Below, one piece after another: positions 27,676 through 37,540 of a stretch of DNA of 64,000 nt. The stretch's first letter is position 1. The number at the start of each line of letters is the position of its first letter. This DNA comes from Xenophilus aerolatus. Its GTDB lineage: Bacteria; Pseudomonadota; Gammaproteobacteria; Burkholderiales; Burkholderiaceae_C. The stretch lies in contig JASCNX010000001.1 in NCBI GenBank assembly GCA_029968055.1, forward strand, positions 806,001 through 870,000, in the 5' to 3' direction. The notes under the pieces are model-generated. The model was not told the origin of the DNA, did not search any database, and saw only the letters and a list, made by a program, of their open reading frames with translations. A program made the translations under genes and the position numbers.

Positions 27676-29418
27676 TCAGCCGCGCGCCGGTGAGCCGCGC
27701 AGGGGCGAGGTCCCGGCGGCCGCCGGCGCTTCTTCCGGGATGCGGCACAGCCCCCGGCGCACGAACCACCGGCCCACGGCCGGGTGCGCGCTGAACCAGG
27801 CAAAGGGAATCGATCCGATCAGGCCGGCCAGCACCGGCGACCAGAGCCAGAATGCGCCCGGCATCCGCCACCACACCATGACGGCCAGCAGCAGCCCCAG
27901 CGCGGTCTGCAGCCACAGGCCGCGCACAGCGACCTGCCAGTCGATGCGCTGCACATTGCGCTGCTGGGCGGCCCAGCCCACGCGGCGACCGAAGGGCAGG
28001 CCCAGCAGGAACGCGCTGACCGCCATGGCCAGCACCGGCGCCGTGAGCAGCCAGAAGGCGAATTCCAGCAAGGCGCTGCCCACGATGCGCGGCACGCCGC
28101 CCCAGGCCCGACGCGATGCACGCCGCAGCAACACGGCGACCAGGGTGGCCAGCTTGGGCGCCAGGCTCATGCCGATGACCGACAGGAACAACACGAGTCC
28201 GAAGTCGGGCCGGATCGGCTGCTCGCGCCACATACCGAGCAGCATGAATGCGAGCCAGGCCGGAGCACCGGCGTACATCGCGATCGCGAGCAGCAGCTGG
28301 CAGCGGCTGACAGGCAGCAGCCCGGGCAGGCCGAGCAGCTGGAGGTACTGCATGTTGCCCTGGCACCAGCGCAGGTCGCGGCGGATGAATTCGAGCAGGT
28401 TGGGCGGGTTTTCCTCCCAGCTGCCGAGCTCGTCGGGCAGCACCCGCACCTCGTAGCCCGCGCGCCGCATCAGCACGGCCTCCAGCTGGTCGTGGCTCAG
28501 CACCGGGCCGCCGAGCGGCGGCGAACCCGGCAGCACCGGCAGCTCGCAATGGGCGATGAAGGGCTGCAGGCGCAGGATGGCGTTGTGGCCCCAGTAGGGC
28601 CCGCAGTCGCCCTGCCAGCTGGCCGCCCCCAGGGTGTAGGAACGCATGCCCAGCCGCATGCCGAACTGGAACATCCGCGTGAACGCGCTGGCGCTGGGCA
28701 GGCCCGTCACCAGCGTCTGCAGGATGCCGATCGAAGGCCGCGCCTGCATCAGCCGCACCAGCCGCAGCATCGCCGGCGCCGTCATGAGGCTGTCGGCGTC
28801 CAGGACGATGGCGAAGTCGTGCCTGTCGCCCCAGCGCCCGCAGAAGTCGCGGATGTTGCCGGCCTTGAAGCCCTCGCCGCGCTCGCGCAGGCGGTAGCGC
28901 AGCGCGATGCTCCCGCCGAAGCGTGCCTGCAGGTGGCCCACCATGCGGGCCTCGGCGGCGATGACGTCCGCATCGTCGCTGTCACTCAATACGTAGAGAT
29001 GGAAGGCACCGCCCTGGCCGCTCGCGACAAGGCCGTCGAGCATCCAGCCCAGGTTGTGCGAGAGTCGCTCCGTGTCCTCGTTGCGGATGCAGGCCAGCAG
29101 CGCGGTGGAGGTGTCGATGCGCTCGTGCAGGTCGGCGGCCCCGACATGCGGCGCCACCAGGCTGGCCGCGTCGCGGCTGCAGACCATGAGCGCCAGGCCG
29201 ATGGCCGCGTTCCAGAAACCGATGGCGGTCCACGGCAGCGTCACGGCAAACGCGAGCAGCATCACGAGCCCGATCGCGTCGACCTGTGCGACGAAGAGCG
29301 TGGCGGCCATCAAGGCGATCAGGCCGAGCACCGTGGCGGCGACGGCAACGGCGAAGCCGGCGCGGCGCCAGCGCAGGCCGGCATCCGCGTGCAACGGCTG
29401 GTGGGGCGGCGCGCTCAC
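27676..29418 (-). CDS. Glucans biosynthesis glucosyltransferase, MdoH/OpgH-like
   Basis: 580 residues, shorter than the roughly 850 of enterobacterial OpgH. GT2 family features are LLACIRNEDTERLSHNLGWM, a DADSLM motif, GHNAILRLQPFIAHCELP, and the R-x-x-R-W acceptor motif RRDLRWCQGN, flanked by N- and C-terminal membrane helices. It likely polymerises periplasmic glucan from UDP-glucose. The usual partner opgG is not in this window. The GTG at 29418 overlaps the stop of the cytochrome b561 gene by four bases. Confidence 0.9.
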   Translation of the reverse strand: MSAPPHQPLHADAGLRWRRAGFAVAVAATVLGLIALMAATLFVAQVDAIGLVMLLAFAVTLPWTAIGFWNAAIGLALMVCSRDAASLVAPHVGAADLHERIDTSTALLACIRNEDTERLSHNLGWMLDGLVASGQGGAFHLYVLSDSDDADVIAAEARMVGHLQARFGGSIALRYRLRERGEGFKAGNIRDFCGRWGDRHDFAIVLDADSLMTAPAMLRLVRLMQARPSIGILQTLVTGLPSASAFTRMFQFGMRLGMRSYTLGAASWQGDCGPYWGHNAILRLQPFIAHCELPVLPGSPPLGGPVLSHDQLEAVLMRRAGYEVRVLPDELGSWEENPPNLLEFIRRDLRWCQGNMQYLQLLGLPGLLPVSRCQLLLAIAMYAGAPAWLAFMLLGMWREQPIRPDFGLVLFLSVIGMSLAPKLATLVAVLLRRASRRAWGGVPRIVGSALLEFAFWLLTAPVLAMAVSAFLLGLPFGRRVGWAAQQRNVQRIDWQVAVRGLWLQTALGLLLAVMVWWRMPGAFWLWSPVLAGLIGSIPFAWFSAHPAVGRWFVRRGLCRIPEEAPAAAGTSPLRGSPARG

Positions 29419-29948
29419 AGCATGCGGCGCAACAACCCGTCGCGGCGTACGAAGCTGTGATGCAAGACGCCCGCCAGATGGCCGACGATCAGCAGGCCGA
29501 TCGCGATCGCGCCGCACCAATGCAGGAAGGACAGGACCTTGGCGAGCGCCTCGTCCTTGCCCACCGGCGAGGGGATCGGCAGCACGTCGAAGACCGAGAG
29601 CGGAAAGCCCCAGGCATTGGTGGCCAGGAAGCCCGTCAACGGCATCAGCAGCAACAGCAGGTACAGCCCGAGGTGGTTCGCATGCGCGACCCATCGCATC
29701 CAGGCCGGCATGTCGGGCGGCAAGGGCGGCGGCGGGTTCACAAGGCGGTTGACGATGCGGGCCAGCACCAGCACGAACACCAGCACGCCGAGGCTCTCAT
29801 GCACGTTGTAGAGCCGCAGCTTGAAGCCTTCGTCAGCCGGTTCGAAGTAGGCGATCCAGATCCCGAGCGGAATGATGACGAGCAGCAGCAGTGCGGTCAG
29901 CCAATGCAGCCAGCGGGACGAAGCGGCATAGCGAGACACAGGTGTCAT
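29415..29948 (-). CDS. Cytochrome b561
   Basis: 177 residues and four membrane helices. Heme-ligand His residues occur in SSRWLHWLTALLLL, NVHESLGVL, VAHANHLGLYLLLL and LSFLHWCGAIAIGLLIVGHL, as in bacterial CybB-type b561. It can oxidise quinol or pass electrons to periplasmic acceptors, including superoxide in E. coli CybB. It is the first gene of a two-gene unit with the glucosyltransferase. Confidence 0.92.
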   Translation of the reverse strand: MTPVSRYAASSRWLHWLTALLLLVIIPLGIWIAYFEPADEGFKLRLYNVHESLGVLVFVLVLARIVNRLVNPPPPLPPDMPAWMRWVAHANHLGLYLLLLLMPLTGFLATNAWGFPLSVFDVLPIPSPVGKDEALAKVLSFLHWCGAIAIGLLIVGHLAGVLHHSFVRRDGLLRRML

Positions 29949-30084
29949 GGCAGGCCTCCAGTTTCAAGGGCGCCGTCAAGCGCCCCTGATTATGGGTTCG
30001 TGCCGCCGGCTCGACCGGTCGGCCGCTGCACGCTGGCGCATGGGTTGGGCAAGCCGCAGGTCCAAGTGGTCCGGTGCAACGGGT

Positions 30085-30807
30085 TCAACGCGCGCCGGCC
30101 TTGAGCAATTGCTGCTCCATGGCCGTATAGCCACGCGCACGGGCCAGGGCCAAGGGCGTTCGGCCCTCGCGATCGGCCAGTTGCAGGTCGGCCCCGGCGC
30201 GCACCAGCGCGTCGAGCGTGCGCCGGTGCCGCGGTCCGCCATCGCCCAGCACGACGGACTCGATCACCGCCGTCCAGTGCAGGTTGTTCACGTGGTCCAG
30301 AGGCGCGCCGGCCGCGATCAGCTGGCGCACGACCTCGTCGTGGCCCAGGTGCGCGGCGGCGATGAGTGCCGTACCGTCGTAGCGGCTCGTCACCTGCTTC
30401 GCGCTGGCGCCCAGCGCCAGCAGCAACGCCAGCGTTTCGGTGTCGTCCGCCACGGCGGCGATGGTCACGGCGTCGTAGCGGTCCTCCTCCAGCAGGTCGA
30501 GCCCGGCACCGGCCTGCGCCAGCGCGCGCACCGCCGCACGCTGGTGCGCGAAGGTGGCGACGTGCAGCGGGGTGCGGCCGTGCGCGTCGCGCGCATCCAG
30601 TCCGGCGCCGTTTGCCGCCAAGCGCGCGATCTCGGCCGTGTCGCCACGTTGGGCCGCGGCATGCAGGCCGCGGTAGGCGGCCGACTCGCTCGCTGACGGC
30701 GCCGTCTGCGCCGCGGCCGGCCCGGCGAACAGCCCGCCGGCGGCCAGCAGCATGGCCTCGGCCAGCGCCGCCGCGTTGAAGCGCCTGCGCACGGACGCGT
30801 TGGGCAT
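30085..30807 (-). CDS. Periplasmic ankyrin-repeat protein
   Basis: 240 residues: a signal peptide (AEAMLLAAGGLFAGPAAAQ) and about five ankyrin repeats, e.g. HGRTPLHVATFAHQRAAVRA, DGTALIAAAHLGHDEVVRQL and EGRTPLALARARGYTAMEQQ. Its ATG shares one base with the stop of the GlcG-like gene (TGATG), so the two are translated together. Secreted ankyrin proteins often protect or scaffold periplasmic enzymes; the partner is unknown. Confidence 0.88.
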   Translation of the reverse strand: MPNASVRRRFNAAALAEAMLLAAGGLFAGPAAAQTAPSASESAAYRGLHAAAQRGDTAEIARLAANGAGLDARDAHGRTPLHVATFAHQRAAVRALAQAGAGLDLLEEDRYDAVTIAAVADDTETLALLLALGASAKQVTSRYDGTALIAAAHLGHDEVVRQLIAAGAPLDHVNNLHWTAVIESVVLGDGGPRHRRTLDALVRAGADLQLADREGRTPLALARARGYTAMEQQLLKAGAR

Positions 30808-31313
30808 CACGCGCCCAGCGCGGCCCGCACCTTCTCGATGCCGGCGTTCGCGCACTGCTCGTCGAGGTGGCCGCCCGGCGCACCGCCGACGCCCACGGCA
30901 CCGATCACCTCGTTGCCGGCCTTGATCGGCACGCCCCCGCCGAGCAGCAGCACGCCCGGCAGGTAGACCAGGTTGGCGCCGGCGGGGTTCTTCTGCGCGC
31001 CCTCCATCATGGCCAGCGTGGTGTTCTTCGCCGATGCCGAGGTCCAGGCCTTGCGCTCGCTGGAGCCCAGCGTGTGGGGGCCGGCGTTGTCGGCCCGCTG
31101 CACGGCACGCACGGTGCCGGCGCGGTCCACCACCGTGGCCGCGACCGCGTAGCCGTTGGCGGCGCAGGCGGCCACGGCGCCGGCGGCAATCTGGTTGGCC
31201 AGGTCGAGCGAGATGTTGCGTTGCGCCAGCACGGCGCTGGCCGGGCTCTGGGCGAAGCTGCTGCAGGCGGCCAGGGCGAGCGAGGCGGCGGCGAGCGAAA
31301 GACGGTGGTTCAT
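30807..31313 (-). CDS. GlcG/HbpS-like lipoprotein or secreted protein
   Basis: 168 residues of the GlcG/HbpS family (Pfam Haem_degrading). Visible motifs are ANGYAVAATVVDRAGTVRAV, GVLLLGGGVPIKAGNEVIGAVGVGGAPGG and HLDEQCANAGIEK. The N-terminus has a signal with a possible lipobox (SLALAACSS). Family members bind heme or small ligands and often accompany quinoprotein dehydrogenase or glycolate operons. It is co-transcribed with the ankyrin gene. Confidence 0.87.
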   Translation of the reverse strand: MNHRLSLAAASLALAACSSFAQSPASAVLAQRNISLDLANQIAAGAVAACAANGYAVAATVVDRAGTVRAVQRADNAGPHTLGSSERKAWTSASAKNTTLAMMEGAQKNPAGANLVYLPGVLLLGGGVPIKAGNEVIGAVGVGGAPGGHLDEQCANAGIEKVRAALGA

Positions 31314-31417
31314 GGCGATGGCTCCTGGGAATGTTCGTTGGCGCCGGCCCATGCCGGCACGCATCGAACTTTAGGGAGCGCCCTGCCCAGGCGCCATTCG
31401 TACGCCTACGCCGCGGG

Positions 31418-31435
31418 CTCCGTAGTGCTACGGAG
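31418..31435. promoter_or_regulatory. Perfect palindrome upstream of the glcG-like operon, candidate response-regulator site
   Basis: CTCCGTAG-TG-CTACGGAG has 8-bp perfect arms. It overlaps the stop codon of the response regulator gene and lies about 105 bases before the GlcG-like start. Reading on toward that gene, a TACG-containing half site and a -10-like CCTAAAGTT follow. The position suggests a binding site for the adjacent FixJ-type regulator. Confidence 0.5.
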
Positions 31436-32057
31436 TCCCCGCCTCTTCCGCCAGCGCCGCGTAGCGCCGGATCAGCTGCACCAGCGACTCGCAGCCCAGC
31501 TTGGCGAAGAGGTTGGCGCGGTGCGTCTCCACCGTGCGCGGCGACAGGGCGAGCACCCGCGCGATCTCCTTGTTCGTCAAGCCGCGGGCGATGTGCCCCA
31601 GCACCTCGCGCTCGCGCTCGGAGAGCTGCGCGAAGCGCTCGCGCGCCGTCTGGTCGGCCTGCTGGCGCTCGCGCGAGGCCACATGCTGGCGCACCGCCTG
31701 CTGCACCGCCTCCAGCAGTTGCTCGTCGTCGACCGGCTTCTCCAGGAACTCCGCCGCGCCGGCCTTGAAGGCGCGCCGGCACATCTCGACGGTGCCATGG
31801 CCGGTGAGCATGATGACCGGCAGGTCCACCCCCTGTGCCACCAGCTGCTGCAACACCGCGAGCCCGCTGATGCCCGGCATGCGCACGTCCATCACGATCG
31901 CACCCACGGCATGGCGGTCGAAGTGGTCGAGGAAGGCCTGCGGCTGGGCCCAGGGCTGCACGCGCAGGCCGATGGTGCCGATCAGCAGCGCCAGACTGTC
32001 GCGCACCGCCTCGTCGTCGTCGACAAGGTGGATGACCGGCGATTGCGGTGCGTTCAC
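31428..32057 (-). CDS. FixJ/NarL-family response regulator
   Basis: 209 residues from a GTG overlapping the kinase stop (GTGA). The receiver has LVDDDEAVRDSL, phospho-Asp in VMDVRMPGISG, MLTGHGT and the Lys in LEKPVDDEQLL. The C-terminal LuxR-type helix-turn-helix is LSEREREVLGHIARGLTNKE ... LSPRTVETHRAN. It is probably activated by the upstream kinase. Targets are not known; the adjacent palindrome makes the glcG-like operon a candidate. Confidence 0.93.
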   Translation of the reverse strand: MNAPQSPVIHLVDDDEAVRDSLALLIGTIGLRVQPWAQPQAFLDHFDRHAVGAIVMDVRMPGISGLAVLQQLVAQGVDLPVIMLTGHGTVEMCRRAFKAGAAEFLEKPVDDEQLLEAVQQAVRQHVASRERQQADQTARERFAQLSEREREVLGHIARGLTNKEIARVLALSPRTVETHRANLFAKLGCESLVQLIRRYAALAEEAGTP

Positions 32058-33532
32058 GCAGCGCCCCCGGCGGCCAGCGGCAGGCGCAGCTCGAAGCGCG
32101 CGCCGCCCATGGCACTGCGGCCCGCGCTCAGCGTGCCACCCATCTGCCCGGCCAGCGACTCGCACAGGCTCAGACCCAGGCCGAGCCCGCCCTCGCGTGT
32201 GCTGAAGAAGGGCTCGAAGACGCGCGGCAGCGCCTCGGGCGGGATGCCCGGGCCGCTGTCGTCCACCGCCAGCCAGCCGTTCGCACCGTCGCTGCCCGTT
32301 TCGACCGCGAGGCGGCGGCAGTCGGCCGGTGCCGCCTCCAGCGCCTGCAGCGCGTTGACCAGCAGGTTGTGCACGATCTGCTCGAGCGCGACCGGATCGG
32401 CCTGCACCTTCACGGGCACGGTCGCGGCTGCTTCGTGCACGGCCACGCCGCGTCGCTGGCGCTCGGGCTCCAGCAGGTAGAGGGCACCGTGCACCACCTC
32501 CTGCAGTGCCACCGGCTGCAGGTCCGCCGGCCCGCGCGGCTGGTCGACGAGGCGCCGCAGGCGCCCGACCACCTCGGCAGCGCGCCGGGCCTGTGCCGCG
32601 GCCTGCGTCATCGCATCGCGCGCGGCGTCGATCTCTGGCGGCTGGTCGTCAAGCAGGCGACGCGCGGCCTGGGCGTTGGCCAACACCGCGGTCAGCGGCT
32701 GGTTGAGTTCGTGCGCCAGGCCGGCGCCAAGTTCGCCCAGCGTGTTCAGGCGTGCCGCCTGGCCCAGGCGCAGCAGTTCCTCGGCCCGGCGCCGCGCCGC
32801 GCGCTGCCGCAGCCAGGCCTGCAGGGCGGCAAGCGCCAGGCCGACGGCGATGCTCCAGCCGGCGATGCGCGCCCAGGGCAATTCGATCCATCCCACGGTC
32901 CGCTCGGCCACCACGTCGAAGGGCTGGCTCTGCGCGGCCAGGGTCTTGCGGAAGGCAAAGGTCCGCGGTCCGTCGGCGGAGCGGCCGGGTTGCACGGTGT
33001 AGGCGCGATCGCCCTGCTCCACGCGCACGCGCACCGGGCTCTGGCGCGGGTCCATGGGCCAGTCGCGCCAGGGGATGGTCGCGGCCAGATCGATGGCGAG
33101 GGCGAAGCTCGTCGGCTCGGCCGCCAGCACCAGCAGGTAGCGGCCCTGCGGCAGGTCCGGCGCGGCGACCTCGGCCCGGCGCAGCGTGCGGGAACGCGCC
33201 TCGGCCCGAGCCAGGGCCTCGGCGTGCGGGCCATCGGGCCAGGGCCGGTCGCGGTCGCGCCGCACGACGTTGAGGATGGCGGGACTGATGGCTGGCAATC
33301 GCTGCTCGGGCCGCGGCCCATCGGCCGCTGGCGCGAGCAGCGCCAGCGTGGCGAGCACCGCGTCGTACTGAACCACCTGCTGGCTCAGCAGGCGGTGGAC
33401 GATCCGGCCGTCGGTGTCGAAGTCCTCGTGCAGCCGGGCCAGCTCGGCGCGCGCGAGCCACACGCCCCCCGCGGCTGTGAGCAGCGCCCACGCCAGCCAC
33501 CAGGCACCCCGCGATCGCCAACCGTGTTCCAT
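32054..33532 (-). CDS. Membrane sensor histidine kinase, FixL/DctB-like transmitter
   Basis: 492 residues from ATG 33532. Two membrane helices (WWLAWALLTAAGGVWLA; AGWSIAVGLALAALQAWL) bracket a roughly 210-residue periplasmic sensor region. The transmitter has H-box GLAHELNQPLTAVLANAQAA, N-box NLLVNALQALEAA, DDSGPGIPPE, and G2 GGLGLGLSL. The input signal is unknown; the sensor domain shows no family I recognise. Confidence 0.9.
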   Translation of the reverse strand: MEHGWRSRGAWWLAWALLTAAGGVWLARAELARLHEDFDTDGRIVHRLLSQQVVQYDAVLATLALLAPAADGPRPEQRLPAISPAILNVVRRDRDRPWPDGPHAEALARAEARSRTLRRAEVAAPDLPQGRYLLVLAAEPTSFALAIDLAATIPWRDWPMDPRQSPVRVRVEQGDRAYTVQPGRSADGPRTFAFRKTLAAQSQPFDVVAERTVGWIELPWARIAGWSIAVGLALAALQAWLRQRAARRRAEELLRLGQAARLNTLGELGAGLAHELNQPLTAVLANAQAARRLLDDQPPEIDAARDAMTQAAAQARRAAEVVGRLRRLVDQPRGPADLQPVALQEVVHGALYLLEPERQRRGVAVHEAAATVPVKVQADPVALEQIVHNLLVNALQALEAAPADCRRLAVETGSDGANGWLAVDDSGPGIPPEALPRVFEPFFSTREGGLGLGLSLCESLAGQMGGTLSAGRSAMGGARFELRLPLAAGGAA

Positions 33533-33645
33533 GGCGCGCGATTGTGCCGAAGCACACCGGCCGTCGACTCGATGGCCGTCCACATATGCGCGTCGGGCGT
33601 CAGCCCGAAGCGCGCAGAGGGCCTACAAACCGCGAGCTATGCCGT

Positions 33646-35265
33646 TCACTCCCACTCGATCGTCGCCGGCGGCTTGCTCGACACGTCGTAGGTCACCCGG
33701 TTGATGCCGCGCACCTCATTGATGATGCGGCCCGAGACTTTCTTGAGCAGCGCGTAGGGCAGCTCGGCCCAGTCGGCGGTCATGAAGTCGCTGGTCTGCA
33801 CGGCGCGCAGGGCGACCACGTAGTCGTAGGTGCGGCCGTCGCCCATCACGCCGACGCTCTTGACGGGGAGGAAGACGGTGAAGGCCTGGCTGGTGAGGTC
33901 GTACCAGCTCTTGCCGCTCGACTCATCGCGGAAGTTGCGCAGTTCCTCGATGAAGATGGCGTCGGCCCGGCGCAGCAGGTCGGCGTACTCTTTCTTGACC
34001 TCGCCCAGGATGCGCACGCCCAGGCCCGGGCCCGGGAACGGGTGGCGATACACCATCTCGGGCGGCAGGCCCAGCGCCACGCCGAGCTCGCGCACTTCGT
34101 CCTTGAACAGGTCGCGCAGCGGCTCCAGCAGCTTCAGGCCCAGTTGCTCGGGCAGGCCACCGACGTTGTGGTGGCTCTTGATGGTCACGGCCTTCTTGCT
34201 CTTGGCGCCGCCGCTCTCGATCACATCGGGGTAGATGGTGCCCTGGGCCAGGAAGGTGGCACCTTTGTGGCCGCCCGTGCCGGCCTTGAGCTTCGCGGCC
34301 TCCTGCTTGAACACGGTGACAAACTCGCCGCCGATGATCTTGCGCTTGGCCTCGGGGTCGCTCACGCCGGCCAGCTTGCCCAGGAAGAGCTCACTGGCAT
34401 CGACGCGAATCACTTTCGCGTGGAGCTTGCCCTCGAACATCTCCATGACCATGTCGCCCTCGTTGAGGCGCAGCAGGCCGTGGTCGACGAAGACGCAGGT
34501 GAGCTGGTCGCCGATGGCGCGGTGGATCAGCGCCGCCGCCACCGAGGAATCGACGCCACCCGACAGGCCGAGGATGACTTCTTCGTCGCCCACCTGTTCA
34601 CGGATCTTCTGCACCGCCTCTTCGATGTGGTCGCGCATGACCCAGTCGGGCTTCGCCTCGCAGATGTTGAGCACGAAGCGCTCGAGGATGGCCTTGCCCT
34701 GCACGGTGTGGGTGACCTCGGGGTGGAACTGCACGGCGTAGTAGCGGCGCGCCTCGTCGGCCATGCCGGCGATGGGGCAGCTCTCGGTGCTGGCCATGAG
34801 CTTGAAGCCGGGCGGCAGCTCGGTCACCTTGTCGCCATGGCTCATCCAGACGTTCAGCATGCCGTGGCCTTCGGCCGTGGTGAAGTCGGCGATGTCCTTG
34901 AGCAGCGACGTGTGGCCATGGGCGCGCACGGCCGCGAAGCCGAACTCGCGCTTGTGGCCACCCTCGACCTTGCCGCCGAGCTGGTGCGCCATGGTCTGCA
35001 TGCCGTAGCAGATGCCCAGCACCGGCACGCCAAGCTCGAAGACCGCCGGCGGGCACTTGTCGGTCGTTTCCTCGTACACGCTGGCGTGGCTGCCCGACAG
35101 GATCACGCCACGGAGGTGTCCATCGGCCGCGTACTCGCGCACCCAGTCGTCGGTGACGTCGCAGGGGTGCACTTCGCTGAGCACATGCGCCTCGCGCACG
35201 CGGCGCGCGATGAGCTGGGTGACCTGGGAGCCGAAATCGAGGATGAGGATCTTGTCGTGAGTCAT
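33646..35265 (-). CDS. guaA: GMP synthase (glutamine-hydrolysing)
   Basis: 539 residues. A class I amidotransferase domain has catalytic Cys in LGICYGMQ and His/Glu in QFHPEVTHT. The ATP-pyrophosphatase P-loop is [13 protein letters not shown], and the C-terminal dimerisation part holds [15 protein letters not shown]. It converts XMP to GMP. It follows guaB after an 80-base gap that contains a hairpin. Confidence 0.98.
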   Translation of the reverse strand: MTHDKILILDFGSQVTQLIARRVREAHVLSEVHPCDVTDDWVREYAADGHLRGVILSGSHASVYEETTDKCPPAVFELGVPVLGICYGMQTMAHQLGGKVEGGHKREFGFAAVRAHGHTSLLKDIADFTTAEGHGMLNVWMSHGDKVTELPPGFKLMASTESCPIAGMADEARRYYAVQFHPEVTHTVQGKAILERFVLNICEAKPDWVMRDHIEEAVQKIREQVGDEEVILGLSGGVDSSVAAALIHRAIGDQLTCVFVDHGLLRLNEGDMVMEMFEGKLHAKVIRVDASELFLGKLAGVSDPEAKRKIIGGEFVTVFKQEAAKLKAGTGGHKGATFLAQGTIYPDVIESGGAKSKKAVTIKSHHNVGGLPEQLGLKLLEPLRDLFKDEVRELGVALGLPPEMVYRHPFPGPGLGVRILGEVKKEYADLLRRADAIFIEELRNFRDESSGKSWYDLTSQAFTVFLPVKSVGVMGDGRTYDYVVALRAVQTSDFMTADWAELPYALLKKVSGRIINEVRGINRVTYDVSSKPPATIEWE

Positions 35266-35307
35266 GGGGCGCGCTTCGATGGAATGGATGCTTCGCTGAA
35301 ACAACAA

Positions 35308-35328
35308 GGCCGGTGCACAGCACCGGCC
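35308..35328 (-). terminator. Hairpin between guaB and guaA, possible attenuator
   Basis: GGCCGGTGC and GCACCGGCC form a 9-bp perfect stem with a 3-base loop. On the minus strand it is followed by TTGTTGTTT. The U-tract is interrupted, so it is probably a partial terminator or processing hairpin that sets the guaB:guaA ratio. Confidence 0.6.
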
Positions 35329-35345
35329 CTGTCCTCGGAGTGGAA

Positions 35346-36815
35346 TCACTCCGCCCTGTAGTTGGGCGCTTCCTTGGTGATCTGCACGTCGTGCACGTGC
35401 GATTCGCGGATGCCGGCCGAGGTGATCTCGACGAACTCGGCCTTGTTCTTCATGTCGTCGATGGTGGCGCAGCCGCAGTACCCCATGCTGGCGCGCACGC
35501 CGCCGGCCATCTGGTAGATGATCGACACGATCGAGCCCTTGTAGGGCACGCGGCCCTCGATGCCCTCGGGCACCAGCTTGTCGGTGTTGGGGTTGCCGGT
35601 GGTCGATTCCTGGAAGTACCTGTCAGCACTGCCCTGCTGCATCGCGCCGATGGAACCCATGCCGCGGTAGCTCTTGTAGCTGCGGCCCTGGTAGAGCACG
35701 ATTTCGCCCGGCGCCTCTTCGGTGCCGGCGAACATGCTGCCCATCATCACGGTGCTGGCGCCGGCCGCGATGGCCTTGGCGATGTCGCCCGAATAGCGCA
35801 CACCGCCATCGGAAATGAGGGGCACACCCGAGCCCTGCAGCGCGGTGGCAACGCTGTCCACCGCCATGATCTGCGGCACACCCACGCCGGCCACGATGCG
35901 GGTGGTGCAGATGGAACCCGGGCCGATGCCGACCTTGACCGCATCGGCACCGGCCTCGACCAGCGCCAGCGCCGCCGCGCCGGTGGCGATGTTGCCGCCC
36001 ACGACGTCGATCTGCGGGTAGTTCTGCTTCACCCAGCGCACGCGGTCGATCACGCCCTTGCTGTGGCCGTGCGCGGTGTCGACCACGATGGCGTCCACGC
36101 CGGCCTTGACCAGCGCCTCGACGCGTTCCTCGGTGCCGTCACCCACGCCCACCGCAGCACCGACGCGCAGCCGGCCCGACGCGTCGCGCGCGGCGTTCGG
36201 GAAGGTGGTCTGCTTGGTGATGTCCTTGACGGTGATGAGGCCCTTGAGGCGCCAGTCGCCGTCGATGACCAGCAGGCGCTCGAGCTTGTGCTTGTTGAGC
36301 AGGGCCTTGGCCTCGGCCGGGGTGGTGCCTTCCTGCACGGTGATGAGCTTGGCGCGCGGCGTCATGATCTCGGTCACCGGTACGTCGTAGCGGGTCTCGA
36401 AACGCAGGTCGCGGCCCGTCACGATCCCCACCACCTTGCCGCCGTCGATGACGGGAAAGCCCGAGATGCCCAGCTCTTCGGACAGTTGCAGCACCTGCAG
36501 CACGGTGTGCTGGGGGGTGATGACGACCGGGTCGCGCAGCACGCCGGATTCGTAGCGCTTCACCTTGGACACCTCGGCCGCCTGCTGCTGGGCGGTGAGG
36601 TTCTTGTGCACGATGCCCATGCCGCCTTCCTGCGCGATGGCGATGGCCAGACGCGCTTCGGTCACCGTGTCCATGGCCGCGGAGACCAGGGGCAGATTGA
36701 GCGAGATGTTCCGGGAAAAGGGAGTGGCGAGCGAGGTGTCCTTGGGCAGGACCTGGGAGAAGGCGGGCACCAGCAACACGTCGTCGAAGGTGAGCGCTTT
36801 GCCAAGAAGGCGCAT
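35346..36815 (-). CDS. guaB: IMP dehydrogenase
   Basis: 489 residues. TIM-barrel motifs [21 protein letters not shown], the catalytic Cys loop [15 protein letters not shown] and [13 protein letters not shown], and tandem CBS domains inserted at about residues 95-210 (e.g. [20 protein letters not shown]). It performs NAD-dependent oxidation of IMP to XMP, the first committed step to GMP. It heads the guaBA unit. Confidence 0.98.
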   Translation of the reverse strand: MRLLGKALTFDDVLLVPAFSQVLPKDTSLATPFSRNISLNLPLVSAAMDTVTEARLAIAIAQEGGMGIVHKNLTAQQQAAEVSKVKRYESGVLRDPVVITPQHTVLQVLQLSEELGISGFPVIDGGKVVGIVTGRDLRFETRYDVPVTEIMTPRAKLITVQEGTTPAEAKALLNKHKLERLLVIDGDWRLKGLITVKDITKQTTFPNAARDASGRLRVGAAVGVGDGTEERVEALVKAGVDAIVVDTAHGHSKGVIDRVRWVKQNYPQIDVVGGNIATGAAALALVEAGADAVKVGIGPGSICTTRIVAGVGVPQIMAVDSVATALQGSGVPLISDGGVRYSGDIAKAIAAGASTVMMGSMFAGTEEAPGEIVLYQGRSYKSYRGMGSIGAMQQGSADRYFQESTTGNPNTDKLVPEGIEGRVPYKGSIVSIIYQMAGGVRASMGYCGCATIDDMKNKAEFVEITSAGIRESHVHDVQITKEAPNYRAE

Positions 36816-36983
36816 GGGTGAGGCTCCAAAAGACGGATTGTAACGACGGCGCGGGTTTTCCCGCGCCGGGGCGGGCGCTCGTCCGGCAGCCCGCGTTGCG
36901 ATTTGGTGGCATTTGCACGCGCGGCGAGGATTCCAGAGGCCTGCAGAGTGTTGCCAAACGTAAGGCGGGACTACACTGCCCGG

Positions 36984-37484
36984 ATGAAGTTCGCTCCTCT
37001 CTGTGTGCTCGCCTGCGCGCTTGCGCTGCCCCTGGCCGCCAGCGCCCAATGGCAATGGATCGACAACCAGGGCAAGAAGGTCTTCAGCGACCAGCCGCCT
37101 CCTGCCGACGTGCCCGAGAAGAACGTCGTGCGCCGGCCGGGGGGCCGGCCGTCCACCGCTGTGGCCGATGCGCCCAAGGCGGACGCCACCGCCGCGCCTG
37201 CGCCCGCGCCCGCGCCCAAGCCGGCAGGGGTCGACAAGGAACTCGAGGAGAAGGCCCGCAAGGCCGAGGAGGCCGAGAAGGCCAAGCGCGCCGCCGAGGA
37301 GCAGAAGGTTGCCAAGGCCAAGGCCGACAACTGCAACCGCGCCCGTCAGGGCAAGGCGACGATGGACAGCGGCATGCGCGTGGCGCGCATGAACGACAAG
37401 GGCGAACGCGAGATCATGGACGACCAGGCCCGCGCGGCCGAGCAGCGCCGTCTGCAGGACATCATCAGCGCGGATTGCAAGTGA
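36984..37484 (+). CDS. DUF4124 domain secreted protein
   Basis: 166 residues: signal peptide ([17 protein letters not shown]), then the DUF4124 pattern [22 protein letters not shown] at the mature N-terminus. An Ala/Pro linker and a Lys/Glu-rich coiled-coil-like segment with a C-terminal pair of Cys follow. It is periplasmic and of unknown role. The 168-base gap to the divergent guaB holds both promoters. Confidence 0.85.
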   Translation: MKFAPLCVLACALALPLAASAQWQWIDNQGKKVFSDQPPPADVPEKNVVRRPGGRPSTAVADAPKADATAAPAPAPAPKPAGVDKELEEKARKAEEAEKAKRAAEEQKVAKAKADNCNRARQGKATMDSGMRVARMNDKGEREIMDDQARAAEQRRLQDIISADCK

Positions 37485-37540
37485 TCCGGGCCGACGCCCG
37501 CGGAACGGCAACGATGGCCTGCCCGCATCCTGCCGAGCGC

